Assembly (NCBI RefSeq): GCF_000315915.1
Contig: NC_020189.1
Location: forward strand, 682,001-746,000
From: Henningerozyma blattae CBS 6284
Taxonomy: Eukaryota > Ascomycota > Saccharomycetes > Saccharomycetales > Saccharomycetaceae
DNA: 64,000 nt
Direction of reading: 5' to 3'
Shown here: positions 34,401 through 42,972 of the stretch, in pieces
Layout: each line of letters opens with the position of its first letter
Position numbering within the stretch: the stretch's first letter is position 1
Position numbers and translations under genes: made by a program
Notes under the pieces: generated by a model
Databases searched by the model: none
The model's input: only the letters and a program-made list of their open reading frames with translations
What the model was told of the DNA's origin: nothing

Positions 34401-35724
34401 TTAATTCAGATAATGAAATAAAATCTATTAAGTTATTAAAGATGTAAGGATCGATTTCAAACAGTTTTGAACTAACTTGTGGAGGTATTATAATAGTATT
34501 AATTAGGGCAATAGAAACAAACTTCAATCTAATAATTAAGTTCCTTAAATCTTTATTTTCATCTGAATCATTGGAGAATGATTTGACAATATTTATTTTT
34601 ATTGAATAGTCGAACCAATGACTTGATGGTAAATTTTCCATACCTTTATTATACAATTCTTGTAAAGATAAAGAACTCACTTCTTGTGCTGATAGGTTAA
34701 ATTTCTTCATCGAATCTATTGTTTTTCTTGAGGATAGTGGTGTATTAATATTAGATAGTGAGTTATGTGTTGTAACATCGAAAATTATATTTGAATTTGA
34801 AGTTGCATTTGTATTTGTATTTGCATTTGTATTTGTATTTGTATTTGTAGAGGTAGTTGGGGTATTATTACGGCCAATATTTGTAACAGAAGTAACGGTA
34901 GAAATCGAAGTAGAAGTAGGAATAGATGCAATTAGAGAATTAACTGGATCATTGATTAGGTTTGTACTAGAATTTTTCTTAGTATGATTTTTATTGGAAG
35001 ATGAAGTTGCAGATGTAGAGTTAGAAGTAGATGTGTAATACGTATATTTTAATCTTGACCATTTTGAAGGATGCTTTTTCTTATCAAAAAATAAATCAAC
35101 CAGTGAAAAATGGTCACCAGTGTCATTATTACTTGAAGAAGGTAAGGCTAAAGCAAATTTTAAAATTTTTTTCTTTAAATGATTATCGTTTAAAATATTA
35201 ATGTTGTTATCCGTACTGTTATTAGCATTATGAATTCTTTCTCTTGCAATAACATATCTTTCACCTATGATGGCAATTACTTTAAGAGCAGATAATTTAA
35301 TAATAAAATTTGGACAATTTAATAAATTATTCATTACATCTAAGGAAGAGTAGATAAATCTATTTTCTGTATTGGTTAATAATCTACATGTGAATTCACA
35401 CAATTCCACAGTGACAGCTTCATCATCTGCTGACATTTCAATTAAATTAACGGGGGATTTTTCTAAATCAGTTGATTCATATTTGTATTTCCTAATAATC
35501 TGGTATAAAATTGTATCAATTTTATTTAATACGGGGATCCAAATAAATAAATCATCTTTCGATCTATTCCAATCTCTAATATCTTTTAGTTGACTAATGA
35601 ATTTAACATTACTTTTATTTTCATCAGCATCCTCACTATTTTTTATGATATTATCAATTAAAGGTTTATAATTCTTAGCATTATGCTCTTTTTGCAATTT
35701 TTCGTATCTTGATAATTTAACCAT
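25480..35724 (-). CDS. TOM1: Tom1, giant HECT E3 ubiquitin ligase
   Basis: HECT-type ubiquitin ligase of the HUWE1 group, used in degradation of excess histones, unassembled ribosomal proteins and Cdc6, and linked to mRNA export. It has 3414 residues against 3268 in S. cerevisiae. The N-terminal two thirds are helical-repeat sequence. A very acidic region covers about residues 2000-2200. A ubiquitin-binding-like stretch follows (PEFLCALPEDMRADVF and SDFLNAIPQEIREEIL). The HECT domain fills about the last 340 residues (VDAGGLTREWYQVLSRQMF), with the catalytic Cys3381 in SHTCFNQLDLP, 34 residues from the end as in yeast Tom1. A Thr/Asn-rich expansion lies near residues 290-310. It is convergent with SRC1/HEH. 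Confidence 0.97.
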   Translation of the reverse strand: MVKLSRYEKLQKEHNAKNYKPLIDNIIKNSEDADENKSNVKFISQLKDIRDWNRSKDDLFIWIPVLNKIDTILYQIIRKYKYESTDLEKSPVNLIEMSADDEAVTVELCEFTCRLLTNTENRFIYSSLDVMNNLLNCPNFIIKLSALKVIAIIGERYVIARERIHNANNSTDNNINILNDNHLKKKILKFALALPSSSNNDTGDHFSLVDLFFDKKKHPSKWSRLKYTYYTSTSNSTSATSSSNKNHTKKNSSTNLINDPVNSLIASIPTSTSISTVTSVTNIGRNNTPTTSTNTNTNTNANTNTNATSNSNIIFDVTTHNSLSNINTPLSSRKTIDSMKKFNLSAQEVSSLSLQELYNKGMENLPSSHWFDYSIKINIVKSFSNDSDENKDLRNLIIRLKFVSIALINTIIIPPQVSSKLFEIDPYIFNNLIDFISLSELRVPKQLRFDAIFALECISLKHIWCSDILRHLGGNMSHGLLFQILRYINKILRDPSCHNEVDEEYNVRLFFIISNLADVKVLHNSLISAGLIQILLDIVSTNSNNDDNNNERLFKRTLSSANHLLELLLTDNDSTVEFINNDGLNILVTSITNQVRYAIKNPNTNDSPVKPVEEYSISFRQVNYIKSLLKLVIKLLKIDSSDRIRNLIDSPILVSLRIVLENKPIFGYKILTYTLDIIQKIINSEPTIYPILVETGIIPYIIDHFQGFIVPYSDLLIMLPDVLSALSLNNDGLNQVKEKNLMKYIFESITNQEFARLLTWKEQSIELGTSFDELSRHYPTLKPLILDGFCDMVKHISKNVVFEQPYLYNQISDENDMFYRSKDQPVLDNEEGANELEFWDIQPSTSIIDCFADFFYGLTLENTILNELPPNLKSEDILNIVVMQRPPFDYNSSQTMLNFIDVLQLFDDHHKDFIFPTLMDNIISSLLSIKDFLGSPNSSSFILKAEPSRDNSDIERLLERFSFISTSLYILTDVYINITTLSRSRAEQIIKYFEHHGLELIPLLRQLFQKALLEDIYIREKLPDSVFDETISESIGNTPPLQIRVSKPTDTTQRHNTKIKDNKTSAKFKNTYEIRSILSNIQSSISTLFRCLLRVTRVKESFRDSPLLVGVHVMDEVITQIIEMMKAVEFNKSTIPYFLVVFHFNSFVFSYPKTTLSGGGILQTLSILLFYQKNGFQLYIDAVKQIYDIMRSFENLSMIEDISYVKNSDEILSLSCFINCLTFLNRSMQPETMEIVSNLECYYDLLGNEYSRVLLNEGLAESIQLLCLGLLNDLRKQGLLFNACSRNIPYAVFKQLLTLMKNTFTKSNYPSQNLFKLDWRLIGAFRKRQNVLEDAGLTEYRAYKYLVANDRKLPKVTEEKPVDFSDSEWTKFLELVNTKYLQSEYFMYSDQESIGHPNVTEELKELRHEFFEDNLINQIFQVLPLYPKLVNAFAKTLIQIFENNDEPFETVERKILDLIFRTSVVDSVKLSSLIHLFGIYLNEKNVYEKSYNLLEKFTEYLKTNLSPKYVNESWFSKALYVYEIIMAKSNIPIVEESDEYQATKEKSLTLQETFFRSSKDLEQNMFDKLIRLNSISNFYSALATCRILIFYAQKERYIQEITTSGILSEILKTIGSFQKSDKINFLESSFLLLVRRCFETDKVVSSLIRYELNKSFTTRAIGDHREKERELKSLLEEKAYVVMRNPELFVDIFSENARFIEYDDKLQLSGLTVARVFDKNSDLSDDSESNNANAATLFKRTGIVHLILAQLIAASKKDWISEPPNVEEGNTNTQNKSKKIEPSRNPVCAYMMFLLKVLVELVSSYKQSKFEFLTFNKRNLYTEKPKPKATALNFFLYQLLDKQIENEHDKNEMKRKEVISMLARSVLVGFVASVHDDKNRKSDPKIIDPDMSFIRKFTIETIVKAMKGVIGTSKSIQVNSTKLDVWFKIISSMVFLQAPYLRLILDSNKIDADQYQICKYMIDLNVPAVITECMSNLDLNYPSTKNIFNAAVGPLNAINSARNSFSELFKIESNDDDDDVDVESDKEDAQNMFRNSVLGMYEMDDIEEDDADDDDEDSLIGNNEDIAFVDDEDGGYEVVFSDDDDENVASGTDNEGSDELDNGDAESESRDYSMEGESIPFEIEYADESDQSMHTDTSSSDIEMYDEPIEITLEHDDENETDSVNASNDEVGSNINLSAYSIGESDWESGLSEFSTSDENNSSDEIEELENELSITGGLNRRWVTPDGIEVIDDEPSAEDDDEQFHGIEHVFHSETQPLFRIQNARTHGRHQSRSFRNNQNHLSFGLPSLSLLNPGRRRQSNLVNPLGPTGLEEVENDISDQLISVGSGIRPRSDRPPYAGVLFSGDSFDERMPDGIVLKSSVSRWKDIFDMFYDSKKYATYTLNTIINRIKDASRERARLNLKIEDGVEARGENSYFNILSASEAESEAGNSEPEIEEVDSEHDDGSTTNEEDAGMHSDHSPDNHEPVYVTIDGEEVDIGGTDIDPEFLCALPEDMRADVFAEHIRERRAEAMNSDIHSREVDSDFLNAIPQEIREEILEQEAAESRINNIIETIRSNATIAQVSDRAINGTDNMTVEANEEEKKKTPRLYFSPLVDRHGIAAILRSTFISQPYIQREAYHELFFRLCSSKQNRSDIINMLLIILTEVVENQHSLEKVFSHITAKSQTNGKSPQITPNMKQLPADCTPLVVANQAIEILQNLIEADSRLRYYFITEHEKFIGSKSPTKFKKEGTIKTTIFPIKYLFLLLNKKVITDESVLMDLLTRIIQICSKPIVSISKSLNEKGHIKRKLQLPEFTNDELVGLVSIIKLDSCNTKVFQQTLNIMHNLSFLNDSITIFTEELLNIAKQTVQILTNDLKDLAAASSIVGSSAEINSEIIQKFTIPSSNQSKLLKVLTAVDYLYMHTNKYGSENVEKLMTLYNQMNLGEMWKALSCCLSDFESRKTFSSSATILLPLIESLMVVCKHTNSVQSSPKGILKYEDVTKLDFSNVTVENLFFPFTDLHKKLLNHMIRSNPKLMSGPFSLLIKNTKILDFDNKRYYFTARLTSDTQDRPKLSITVRRDQVFLDSYRALFFKSDEEIKKSKLEITFKGESGVDAGGLTREWYQVLSRQMFNPDYALFIPVASEKTTFRPNRTSGINPEHYSFFKFIGMVIGKAIRDKCYLDCHFSREVYKNILGKSVSLKDMESLDLEYYKSLIWMLENDITGVIEETFSVETDDYGEHKIIDLIENGRNVQVTQENKHDYVKKIVEYKLQTSVSGQMENFLQGFHALIPKDLISIFDEQELELLISGLPDIDVDDWKNNTTYVTYTASCKQIGYFWRAVKSFDTEERAKLLQFVTGTSKVPLNGFKELSGVNGICKFSIHKDYGSTDRLPSSHTCFNQLDLPAYNSYETLRGSLLLAINEGHEGFGIA

Positions 35725-36871
35725 GGTAAAGTAAGAATCAAAAACGATTTTCTAATGTGAATTCTTATATTTCTCCGGGTTTAGGATTTAACCAGTGTAT
35801 ATATATATATGTATATATAACTTGGTCTAGTGGTTTAGTTATCCAACGAGAAGTGGTAATTTCTTTAAAATTGGTTCCTTGGAACGAAAACCAATCAAAT
35901 GGGGAGATAATAAATAATTCTTTCTATAAGGTATAAAAATACTCCTTCTCACTAATAAAAAAATGAAATGAAAACAGGTAAAAATTTTTTAGTTCGGAAT
36001 ACAGTAATAATGCCCCAATGTAGGATATCTCTAATTTTCAAAACTAATTTTTTGCAACTTTATTTTCACGTATTTCCTTTTTTTTTTTTCAAATGAGAAA
36101 CGATCTCCCAACTTTGTAATTCAGCTAATAAGGAGATATGTTGAGGTTATAGGAGCAAAAGAATCGATTGTCAATAGCTTAAAGACGTCTCTTATTGAAG
36201 ATATACAATTAGTAGTTGATCAAGTTGATTGAAATAAATTCAAATATCTTTCAAATATATTGAATTGACAAGAATTGTCTTATTTGATAAAATCTTATTT
36301 TTGTGATCTATCATTCCTCGATAGTTAAGCTAGCTTCTCTGTATAATATAGGATCCGTTGCAAATTTTAAGTCAAGCCATCACCAAAAGTATCCGAGGAT
36401 ATTCCGAAAAGCGAGAAAAAAGAGAATTTGGGGAAAGAACTTTGCCCGAACATTGGAAATTTCGGAAAGCGGGTAACTATCTTTTAGATGGTGAGATATA
36501 TATGATATTAAGGGTTGAATTATTATAAGGCTAATAAGATATGAAATATAAAGTATATATATAAGGGTATTTAACATTGAAGAATGTGTTTCCATAAGAT
36601 TTCTCGGTGACCTTCAGAAACGATGGGTAACTCCGCAGTTAATATCTCAAGAGGAATCTATTTCGCGAAAAACAGGAGCCACGAAAACGAAAATAATAAT
36701 AATCTAGATGATCAAATTGAACTAGTGACATTTCAAAAAAAAAAAAAATTAAAATAAAATATAATAAAATAAATAAGATACACCAATCGAGTAAAATTTA
36801 TTTTTATCTATTTTTTGTTTCACTGTCGCTGGTAGATAACATTAGAATGCTGCAATACTGTTTTAGCCAAC
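35725..36871. other. TOM1/NDC1 divergent promoter region
   Basis: A divergent spacer of 1.1 kb. It contains AAATTTCGGAAAGC near 36458-36472, the reverse complement of an element also found upstream of RPL27/UGO1 and PPN1/YOX1. It also has TA-rich tracts near 35800 and an A-rich run before NDC1. No gene was recognised, and the 71-residue minus-strand frame at 36380-36595 looks like chance. Confidence 0.5.
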
Positions 36872-38566
36872 ATGAGAATGAGCAAACGCATATTAAAGTA
36901 TTCTGTCATATTTAATGGAATATGTAAAATACGATACAATAATACAGTTAAATATACAGTATTTCCCCTGGCATTAGTTGAAGCAGCACTAGTTGTTTCA
37001 TTTTCGACGTTCAATTCTCTTTGGGCATTTTTTACTATAATATTGAGGAAGTTTTTATTAATTTTTATTTCTTCTATTATAGTTGTAATAATAAAAAATA
37101 TCTATTTCCATATTGATTATATTGTATTTTCAAAATTTTTAATTCTAGATATTCTATCCAAATTATTTTCTTTTAAAACATTGATTATTCACTTATCATT
37201 TTCTATTTCCATTTTAAGTTATATTATTTCATTGAATTCAATAATCACTTCAGAGAAAGCGTATCAACTAATAATTTTGACACCAATAATCTACACATTA
37301 CAGCATATAATTTTTGATTTAGATAGACCACCATATGGTTACACTTCAACATTTATTCAAAATAACAATAATGGCTTTTATTTTTTAAACAATAGGATAA
37401 TTATTAAATCGATTCTATTATCTGCTTGCAATTTCATATTATCTATATTATTTTGGTTAGATTTTAATTCTTTAAATTTCATAATACCACTATTAATCTT
37501 CCTTCATTTTGAAATAATTATGCTATCCTTTAATAATAAAATTATGATGGGACCAATTTATAAGAACCATTTATTATCAACCTATTCGTCATACCCTATA
37601 AAAACTTTACTTGATGGGTTAAAATACAGGCCTAATAGTAATCAAGCATTTGTAAGGGTAACAGCTTTCCAAGAGCTTTCATTACGTGCTATATCCCTGG
37701 ATCCTAATGATCGTAAAGAGATTTATTACATCAAATACTTTAATCCAATATTTAAGTTGTGTTTGGATGTTATTGAAAATACATACGAAGAAATTAACGA
37801 GTATTTGATCACTTTAGAGCCAGATGCATATAAGCTCGATCGAAATAGAAATAAAAAATTTACTCCAAAATATCGATATACTAAATATGGATATTCTAAT
37901 ATTGAAACTTCAAATTCTACTTCAATAATTCATAGTTTTGGGCAAAAATTAATGAAATCTTTCAACATTTTTTCCTTTAATAATGAAAAAATTAATAAAA
38001 ATAAATTAGCAGAAAAATTAGTTCCAATACCTATGTTATTTACGTCAAGTATGCTATCAATAACAAGTCTTTTAATTGTTGGTATTAATTCAAAAGATTC
38101 CTTAATATCAGAATTAGTAAAATTATCATTAAATGAATCATTAATTAAAATCAAAAATTCAATTGGAGTGATGGGAAACTGGGTTGAGAAATGGGAAGAT
38201 TTAAAGAGAAGTAATCTTAAAACTGATGAATTAGAAAATGAATCTAATAATAATCATAATAATCTCGATTTGATATCAGCTTTATATGAAGTTTCAGTTG
38301 GATCATTCTTGGAAATCATTTCGGAATGTAAAGATTCATTAAATGATGTAATATTGGATGACGATGTTGTTCAATTAAGTAAATGGGTCCTTGAGACTTA
38401 TTCGTATAAAGACAACAAATATGATGACTATCTACAAAATAATGACAATGAGTATTATCGTAAAGATGCTTTTCGACCTGTAGATGATAGTTCTGTCCAA
38501 TGTTTTATTGATGATGATGATGATTATGAAGAAGAATATCGTAAATATTTAAACGATCCCTATTAA
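36872..38566 (+). CDS. NDC1: Ndc1, nuclear pore and spindle pole membrane protein
   Basis: Multi-pass nuclear envelope protein that inserts nuclear pores and spindle pole bodies, 564 residues against 655 in S. cerevisiae. The N-terminal half has about six hydrophobic segments. The conserved stretch after the membrane part reads STYSSYPIKTLLDGL..FVRVTAFQELSLRAISLDP, equivalent to the Ndc1 LISNLSSTPMETLLSGL and TRLTAYQELAYRATSLDP. The C-terminal half is soluble and ends in acidic Asp/Tyr-rich sequence. Divergence is strong, but motif, topology and context next to TOM1 agree with YML031W. Confidence 0.9.
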   Translation: MRMSKRILKYSVIFNGICKIRYNNTVKYTVFPLALVEAALVVSFSTFNSLWAFFTIILRKFLLIFISSIIVVIIKNIYFHIDYIVFSKFLILDILSKLFSFKTLIIHLSFSISILSYIISLNSIITSEKAYQLIILTPIIYTLQHIIFDLDRPPYGYTSTFIQNNNNGFYFLNNRIIIKSILLSACNFILSILFWLDFNSLNFIIPLLIFLHFEIIMLSFNNKIMMGPIYKNHLLSTYSSYPIKTLLDGLKYRPNSNQAFVRVTAFQELSLRAISLDPNDRKEIYYIKYFNPIFKLCLDVIENTYEEINEYLITLEPDAYKLDRNRNKKFTPKYRYTKYGYSNIETSNSTSIIHSFGQKLMKSFNIFSFNNEKINKNKLAEKLVPIPMLFTSSMLSITSLLIVGINSKDSLISELVKLSLNESLIKIKNSIGVMGNWVEKWEDLKRSNLKTDELENESNNNHNNLDLISALYEVSVGSFLEIISECKDSLNDVILDDDVVQLSKWVLETYSYKDNKYDDYLQNNDNEYYRKDAFRPVDDSSVQCFIDDDDDYEEEYRKYLNDPY

Positions 38567-38798
38567 CTAATGAATATTAATAAATCCCTTAATATATGTA
38601 ACAATATTATATAATAATTAACATACACATTGTATAAGTAACATTCAAATTATTTTCTATTTTTTTTTCTATTTTTTCTTTCTTTTAAAAAAAAAAGTAC
38701 TTATAAAATAATAAATACTTGTATATGTATGTATATTTATGAAGTTAATGTAGATTTCTAAAGAATATAAAAAACAAAAAATATTATTATTATTATTA

Positions 38799-39129
38799 TT
38801 ATTTTTTAACATCTGATGAATTCATTCCTGGTGGTCTGTTTGGAGATGAAGTAGCAGAATTATCTAAAAATACAGGTTTTAAAACTTGTTCATCAAAACT
38901 ATGGAACCATTGAGAATCGGATCTAAAGATATTACCCAATTTATCTCTAATTCTTCCAGGATTTGTATCTACTGAACTCTTTGGTAAACTTACAGGAGTT
39001 CCGCTTATTTCACGATCATTCATATCATCATCATTAGTTAGCATAGTGTTTGGATTTGGTAATTCAGTTGGTTCATTAATCAATCCAGTCATTGATGAAT
39101 GTAAGTTTAGATTGCTCTTTGTAATATCA

Positions 39130-39167
<38 letters not shown>

Positions 39168-41129
39168 ATTATTATTATCTTGGTAATTATTCAAATAAAT
39201 TTGAGAAGATCTCGAATTGAAAGTATTTGGTGCTTCAATATCAAATTCATCATCAGAGATATCATTTTCATCAATACAACCAGTCTTAATATGTAAAACT
39301 TCCAACATACCAGCAGTAGTCCCCCCAAAGATAATAACTGTTAAAACAACAACGACTAATACAGTAGCTAATAAAGTAAATTTAAATTCACCTTTAATAC
39401 CCATAGCTAATGCAACACCAACAGCACCTCTTAAGCCAGCCCAAAATGTCATTACTTGATAATTGTAAGGGATTTCTTCATTGTAAGGAGAATTATTTGG
39501 ATCTGAAGAAGACATATAACTTCTTGAGTTGTACTTGAATCTATAAATCCAATTAATAAATCTTGATAAGGGGAAAACAGAACACCAACGAGCAACACAA
39601 ATAGAGATGGCGGTAACAATGATTAATAGAGGTTTATAGACTAATTCCACTTCAGTAAATAATTCCAATCCTAAGTAAATGAAAATAAAATTTTCTGATA
39701 ATCTTGATAATAATTGGAAAATATATTTAATTGTGATTTGTGTTCTTCTTGACATATTAAAATAAGCATAATGTTTTAAAGTGATCCCACAGAATAATAA
39801 TGATACAATACCCGAGACATGGCACCCATTAGAGAAGAAATAAGATTCATAAGCAATTAAAAGAATTAAACAACTTTCAATCTCTGGATACCTTCTAATA
39901 TGAGTATGTTTTAAAATCAATGCGACCAAGAGACCAATCATTAATCCAATCATTAAAGAGACAGAAAATGTAACTAAGAAAATACCAATACCTTTAAACA
40001 AAGATGAAAATTTGGCAGGTTGACCATGAAATTTTTGACAAGTTTCAAACATAACAATAGAAATAGCATCATTTAATAATGATTCACCTAAAATGATGGT
40101 AAATAATTTTGGATCTACTTTATAAGCATTAAAAATGGATAAAATTGTGACTGGATCAGTAGCAGATAAAGTTGCACCTACAGATAAGGCATCAACAAAT
40201 GAAATATTAACACTTTCTAAACCTAATGAAGTCCAAATGAATATAATAAAACCCAAGACACATGCAGAGATAAAAGTACCAGGGATGGCAAAAACCAAAA
40301 TTGAAATGATATTATTAAAGAAATTGATTTGATTTAATTCATAACCAGAATTTAAAATGATAGGTGGTAAAAGGACATTAAAGAAATAAGAACTATCAAA
40401 AGTGACTGCATCTTGAATGTAATGACCAGGAGACATTCTAATGATTAACCCTATAACCATACCATAAAAGATTGATAAAACAGTTTCATGAACTGCAGTA
40501 ATATGATTTTGAGTTAAGAAATAACTTGACCATAAGGCAGAAATCAATAAAAATAACATGATGAATAAAGCCCATGAAGAAAAAATTTCTTCTTCTGAAG
40601 CATCTGCATTTCCAGAACTATCTGGATCTGTTTCATCTAAAAGACCATCGCCATTTGGATCTTTCTTTAAAGTCCCATCTGGGTTATATAAAGGGCTATT
40701 ATCGATCAATTCATTGGAAGGTAATGGTAATAATTCATCTGCATCATCATCGTTTATCAAATCTATACTACTGGGTATTACTTTATTTTTATTTTTATTT
40801 TTATTTACATTATCTAATGGTCTATTATTTATAACTTTATTTGGAACTGCTTTATTTTCCACGTCTAGAATGTTTTTATTATTATTACCTTTTAAAGGAG
40901 GTGGCGGCGGACGTCGATCATCATCGACAATAATATTTCTCTTTGCAATTGTATCTTGGATCTTGGTTGGTTCCCAAAGGTTTTTCTTTATTTGCTCATG
41001 GTAGGGTATCGTTTCGATCTCGTTTTTTTGATTGATTATATCTGTCGTAGTCTTTGGAATAACATTGGCAAGGGAAAATGATGAGTATATGACCAATGAA
41101 TTTAACACCACAAAATTATTAATTTTCAT
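38799..41129 (-). CDS. NHX1: Nhx1, endosomal Na+/H+ exchanger
   Basis: Cation/proton antiporter of late endosomes and prevacuolar compartments that controls lumenal pH and traffic. It has 776 residues against 633 in S. cerevisiae. It starts with a signal-like hydrophobic stretch (VVLNSLVIYSSFSLANV), then an extended Asn/Lys/Pro-rich lumenal segment of about 140 residues. About 11-12 membrane helices follow, including the inhibitor-type motif FFNVLLPPIILNSGYEL and the ion-site segments ATDPVTILSIF and GESLLNDAISIVMFE. The tail carries a long poly-Asn run. The added length is in low-complexity ends, and the transporter core looks complete. It corresponds to YDR456W. Confidence 0.96.
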
Positions 41130-42059
41130 AATTTATTGAGTATTTGATATGTTGTGTTTGTGTTGTGTATGTGTTTTTTTGTTTCAGTATTCTATGTAAT
41201 TAGCATGAAATTTGAACAATATATATATATATGTATAAATATATATATGTAGATTTGATATTACACCTCTTTTTTTAAACAAAAAAAAAAAAAAAACAAA
41301 AAAAAACAGGTATTAATTGGATTTTGCGCCGAATAAATTCTAGTTTTAATAGAAAAAAGAGTGAATTTAATAAATCGAATATAGTTGTTATACGATATCT
41401 ATTTGTATTTTGTTTTCTCTTCACGATCTATTAATTTGATAATATTTCTTTTTTTTTTTTCTTGCATAATTGGATCCTTATTTTCTTTATTTAATTTTTA
41501 ATATATATTTTCTTTTGGTCTTATTATCCCAAATTTTTTTTCCTAAGAAGGTTAAAAAAAAAAAAAGGACAAATGTCAGAAAATAGTTACAATGACGAAT
41601 GTAAAAAAAAAAAAGAAAAATTTCCGTTGGCACTTTCAAAGACAAAAAAAAAAAGTCTTACCCAACCCTAACTATTTGAATATGTAGCCCTAATATTTTG
41701 CAAAGATATAAATATTAAAATATTACAAATAAATCTGTCAAAGTATCAAATTAAACATAATAGGCCCTGAAAAATCACTTTCTAGGTGAATTGAAGATAT
41801 GCTAATGACAGTTCTACGTTGAAAGAATGTGGAGGACCCAGAGCCGCCCGTACAAGTTTCTTAGATCTGATTACACGGAGAAAACTGAGGTACCAAAACA
41901 CCATAGCGAAAGTGAAAAATTAAAATTCAATTCAAATGAAAAAAAAAAAAAAAAAATTAACTTTCATTCATGTTAATGTATAAAAGTTTGCAATTTAGGG
42001 ATATTTGCAAGTTAAATCGATTTATCAATCAAACTCAAAGAATCATCACTATTATAACT
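41130..42059. other. NHX1/GUK1 divergent promoter region
   Basis: Divergent spacer with several long A or T runs (41279-41298, 41450-41460, 41940-41956), a TA-rich patch near 41221-41250 and a CCAACCCTAAC box near 41663-41673, which resembles a Tbf1-type TTAGGG site. The last 90 bases are in frame with GUK1. Confidence 0.5.
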
Positions 42060-42620
42060 ATGTCTCGTCCAATTGTTTTATCCGGTCCAAGTGGTACAGG
42101 TAAGTCTACTTTATTGAAGAAATTATTTGCTGAATATCCAGACACTTTTGGGTTTTCTGTTTCTTCCACCACACGTAATGCCAGACCAGGTGAAGTTGAT
42201 GGTAAAGATTATAATTTTGTTAGTGTTGAAAATTTCAAAAAAATGATTGACGAAGATAAATTTATTGAATGGGCTCAATTTTCTGGTAATTATTATGGTA
42301 CCACAGTTGCATCTGTTCAACAAGTCATTGCATCTGGTAAGACCTGTATTTTGGATATTGATATGCAAGGTGTGAAAGCTGTTAAGAACAAAAAGGAATT
42401 GAATGCCAGATTCTTATTCATTGCCCCACCATCAGTCGAAGATTTAAAGACTAGATTGGTTGGCAGAGGTACTGAAACTGATGAATCTATTAAGAAGAGA
42501 TTAGATGCTGCTACAGCAGAATTGGAATATGCCAAGACTGGAGCTCATGATCAAACCATTGTTAATGATGATTTGGATAAAGCTTATACTGAATTGAAGA
42601 ACTTTATTTTTGAAAAATAA
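42060..42620 (+). CDS. GUK1: Guanylate kinase
   Basis: Phosphorylates GMP to GDP. From the ATG at 42060 the protein has 186 residues against 187 in S. cerevisiae and begins [16 protein letters not shown], with the P-loop GPSGTGKS at residues 8-15. The GMP-binding [20 protein letters not shown] and the lid region are intact. The open frame continues upstream in frame to an ATG at 41970, adding 30 residues ([20 protein letters not shown]...), discussed as a finding. The family length supports 42060 as the main start. Its position beside USA1 and TSA1 matches YDR454C interleaved with YML028-029. Confidence 0.96.
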   Translation: MSRPIVLSGPSGTGKSTLLKKLFAEYPDTFGFSVSSTTRNARPGEVDGKDYNFVSVENFKKMIDEDKFIEWAQFSGNYYGTTVASVQQVIASGKTCILDIDMQGVKAVKNKKELNARFLFIAPPSVEDLKTRLVGRGTETDESIKKRLDAATAELEYAKTGAHDQTIVNDDLDKAYTELKNFIFEK

Positions 42621-42972
42621 ACATTTGTGAATTATTTGTTTGTGAAATTTTGTATCTTTACTATATATATGAATGTTTGTATGTATGTATGTATGTGATA
42701 AATAATAGATTGAAAAATTAAGTGCATTATTACGCTATTAATTACGTTATTGGGAAACATACACCCGGTGTAAGGGTTAATTTCCTAATGATTAAGAATG
42801 TATGGAGTTTTCGCGAGGGTTGAATTGTATGAAAAAGAGAGAGAGAAGAAAGATTAAATAGAAATAGTAAAAATTAAAAAAAAAAAAAGTATAATAAATA
42901 AAAATAAAAATAGAAAAAAAAAAAAGGATTCGCATTGTGGAAAATAAAATAGACTCAAATAAAAGTACCACA
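42621..42972 (+). other. GUK1-USA1 intergenic spacer
   Basis: A tandem spacer of 352 bp with a short (TATG)n run near 42677-42696 and A-rich tracts before USA1. No gene was recognised. Confidence 0.5.

Noticed and set aside
39125..39180. ATT repeat as a regulatory microsatellite
   Set aside because: It is the in-frame poly-Asn tract in the NHX1 tail.
42937..42972. Start of USA1 at 42937
   Set aside because: The codon there is GTG. The first ATG in frame is 42973.
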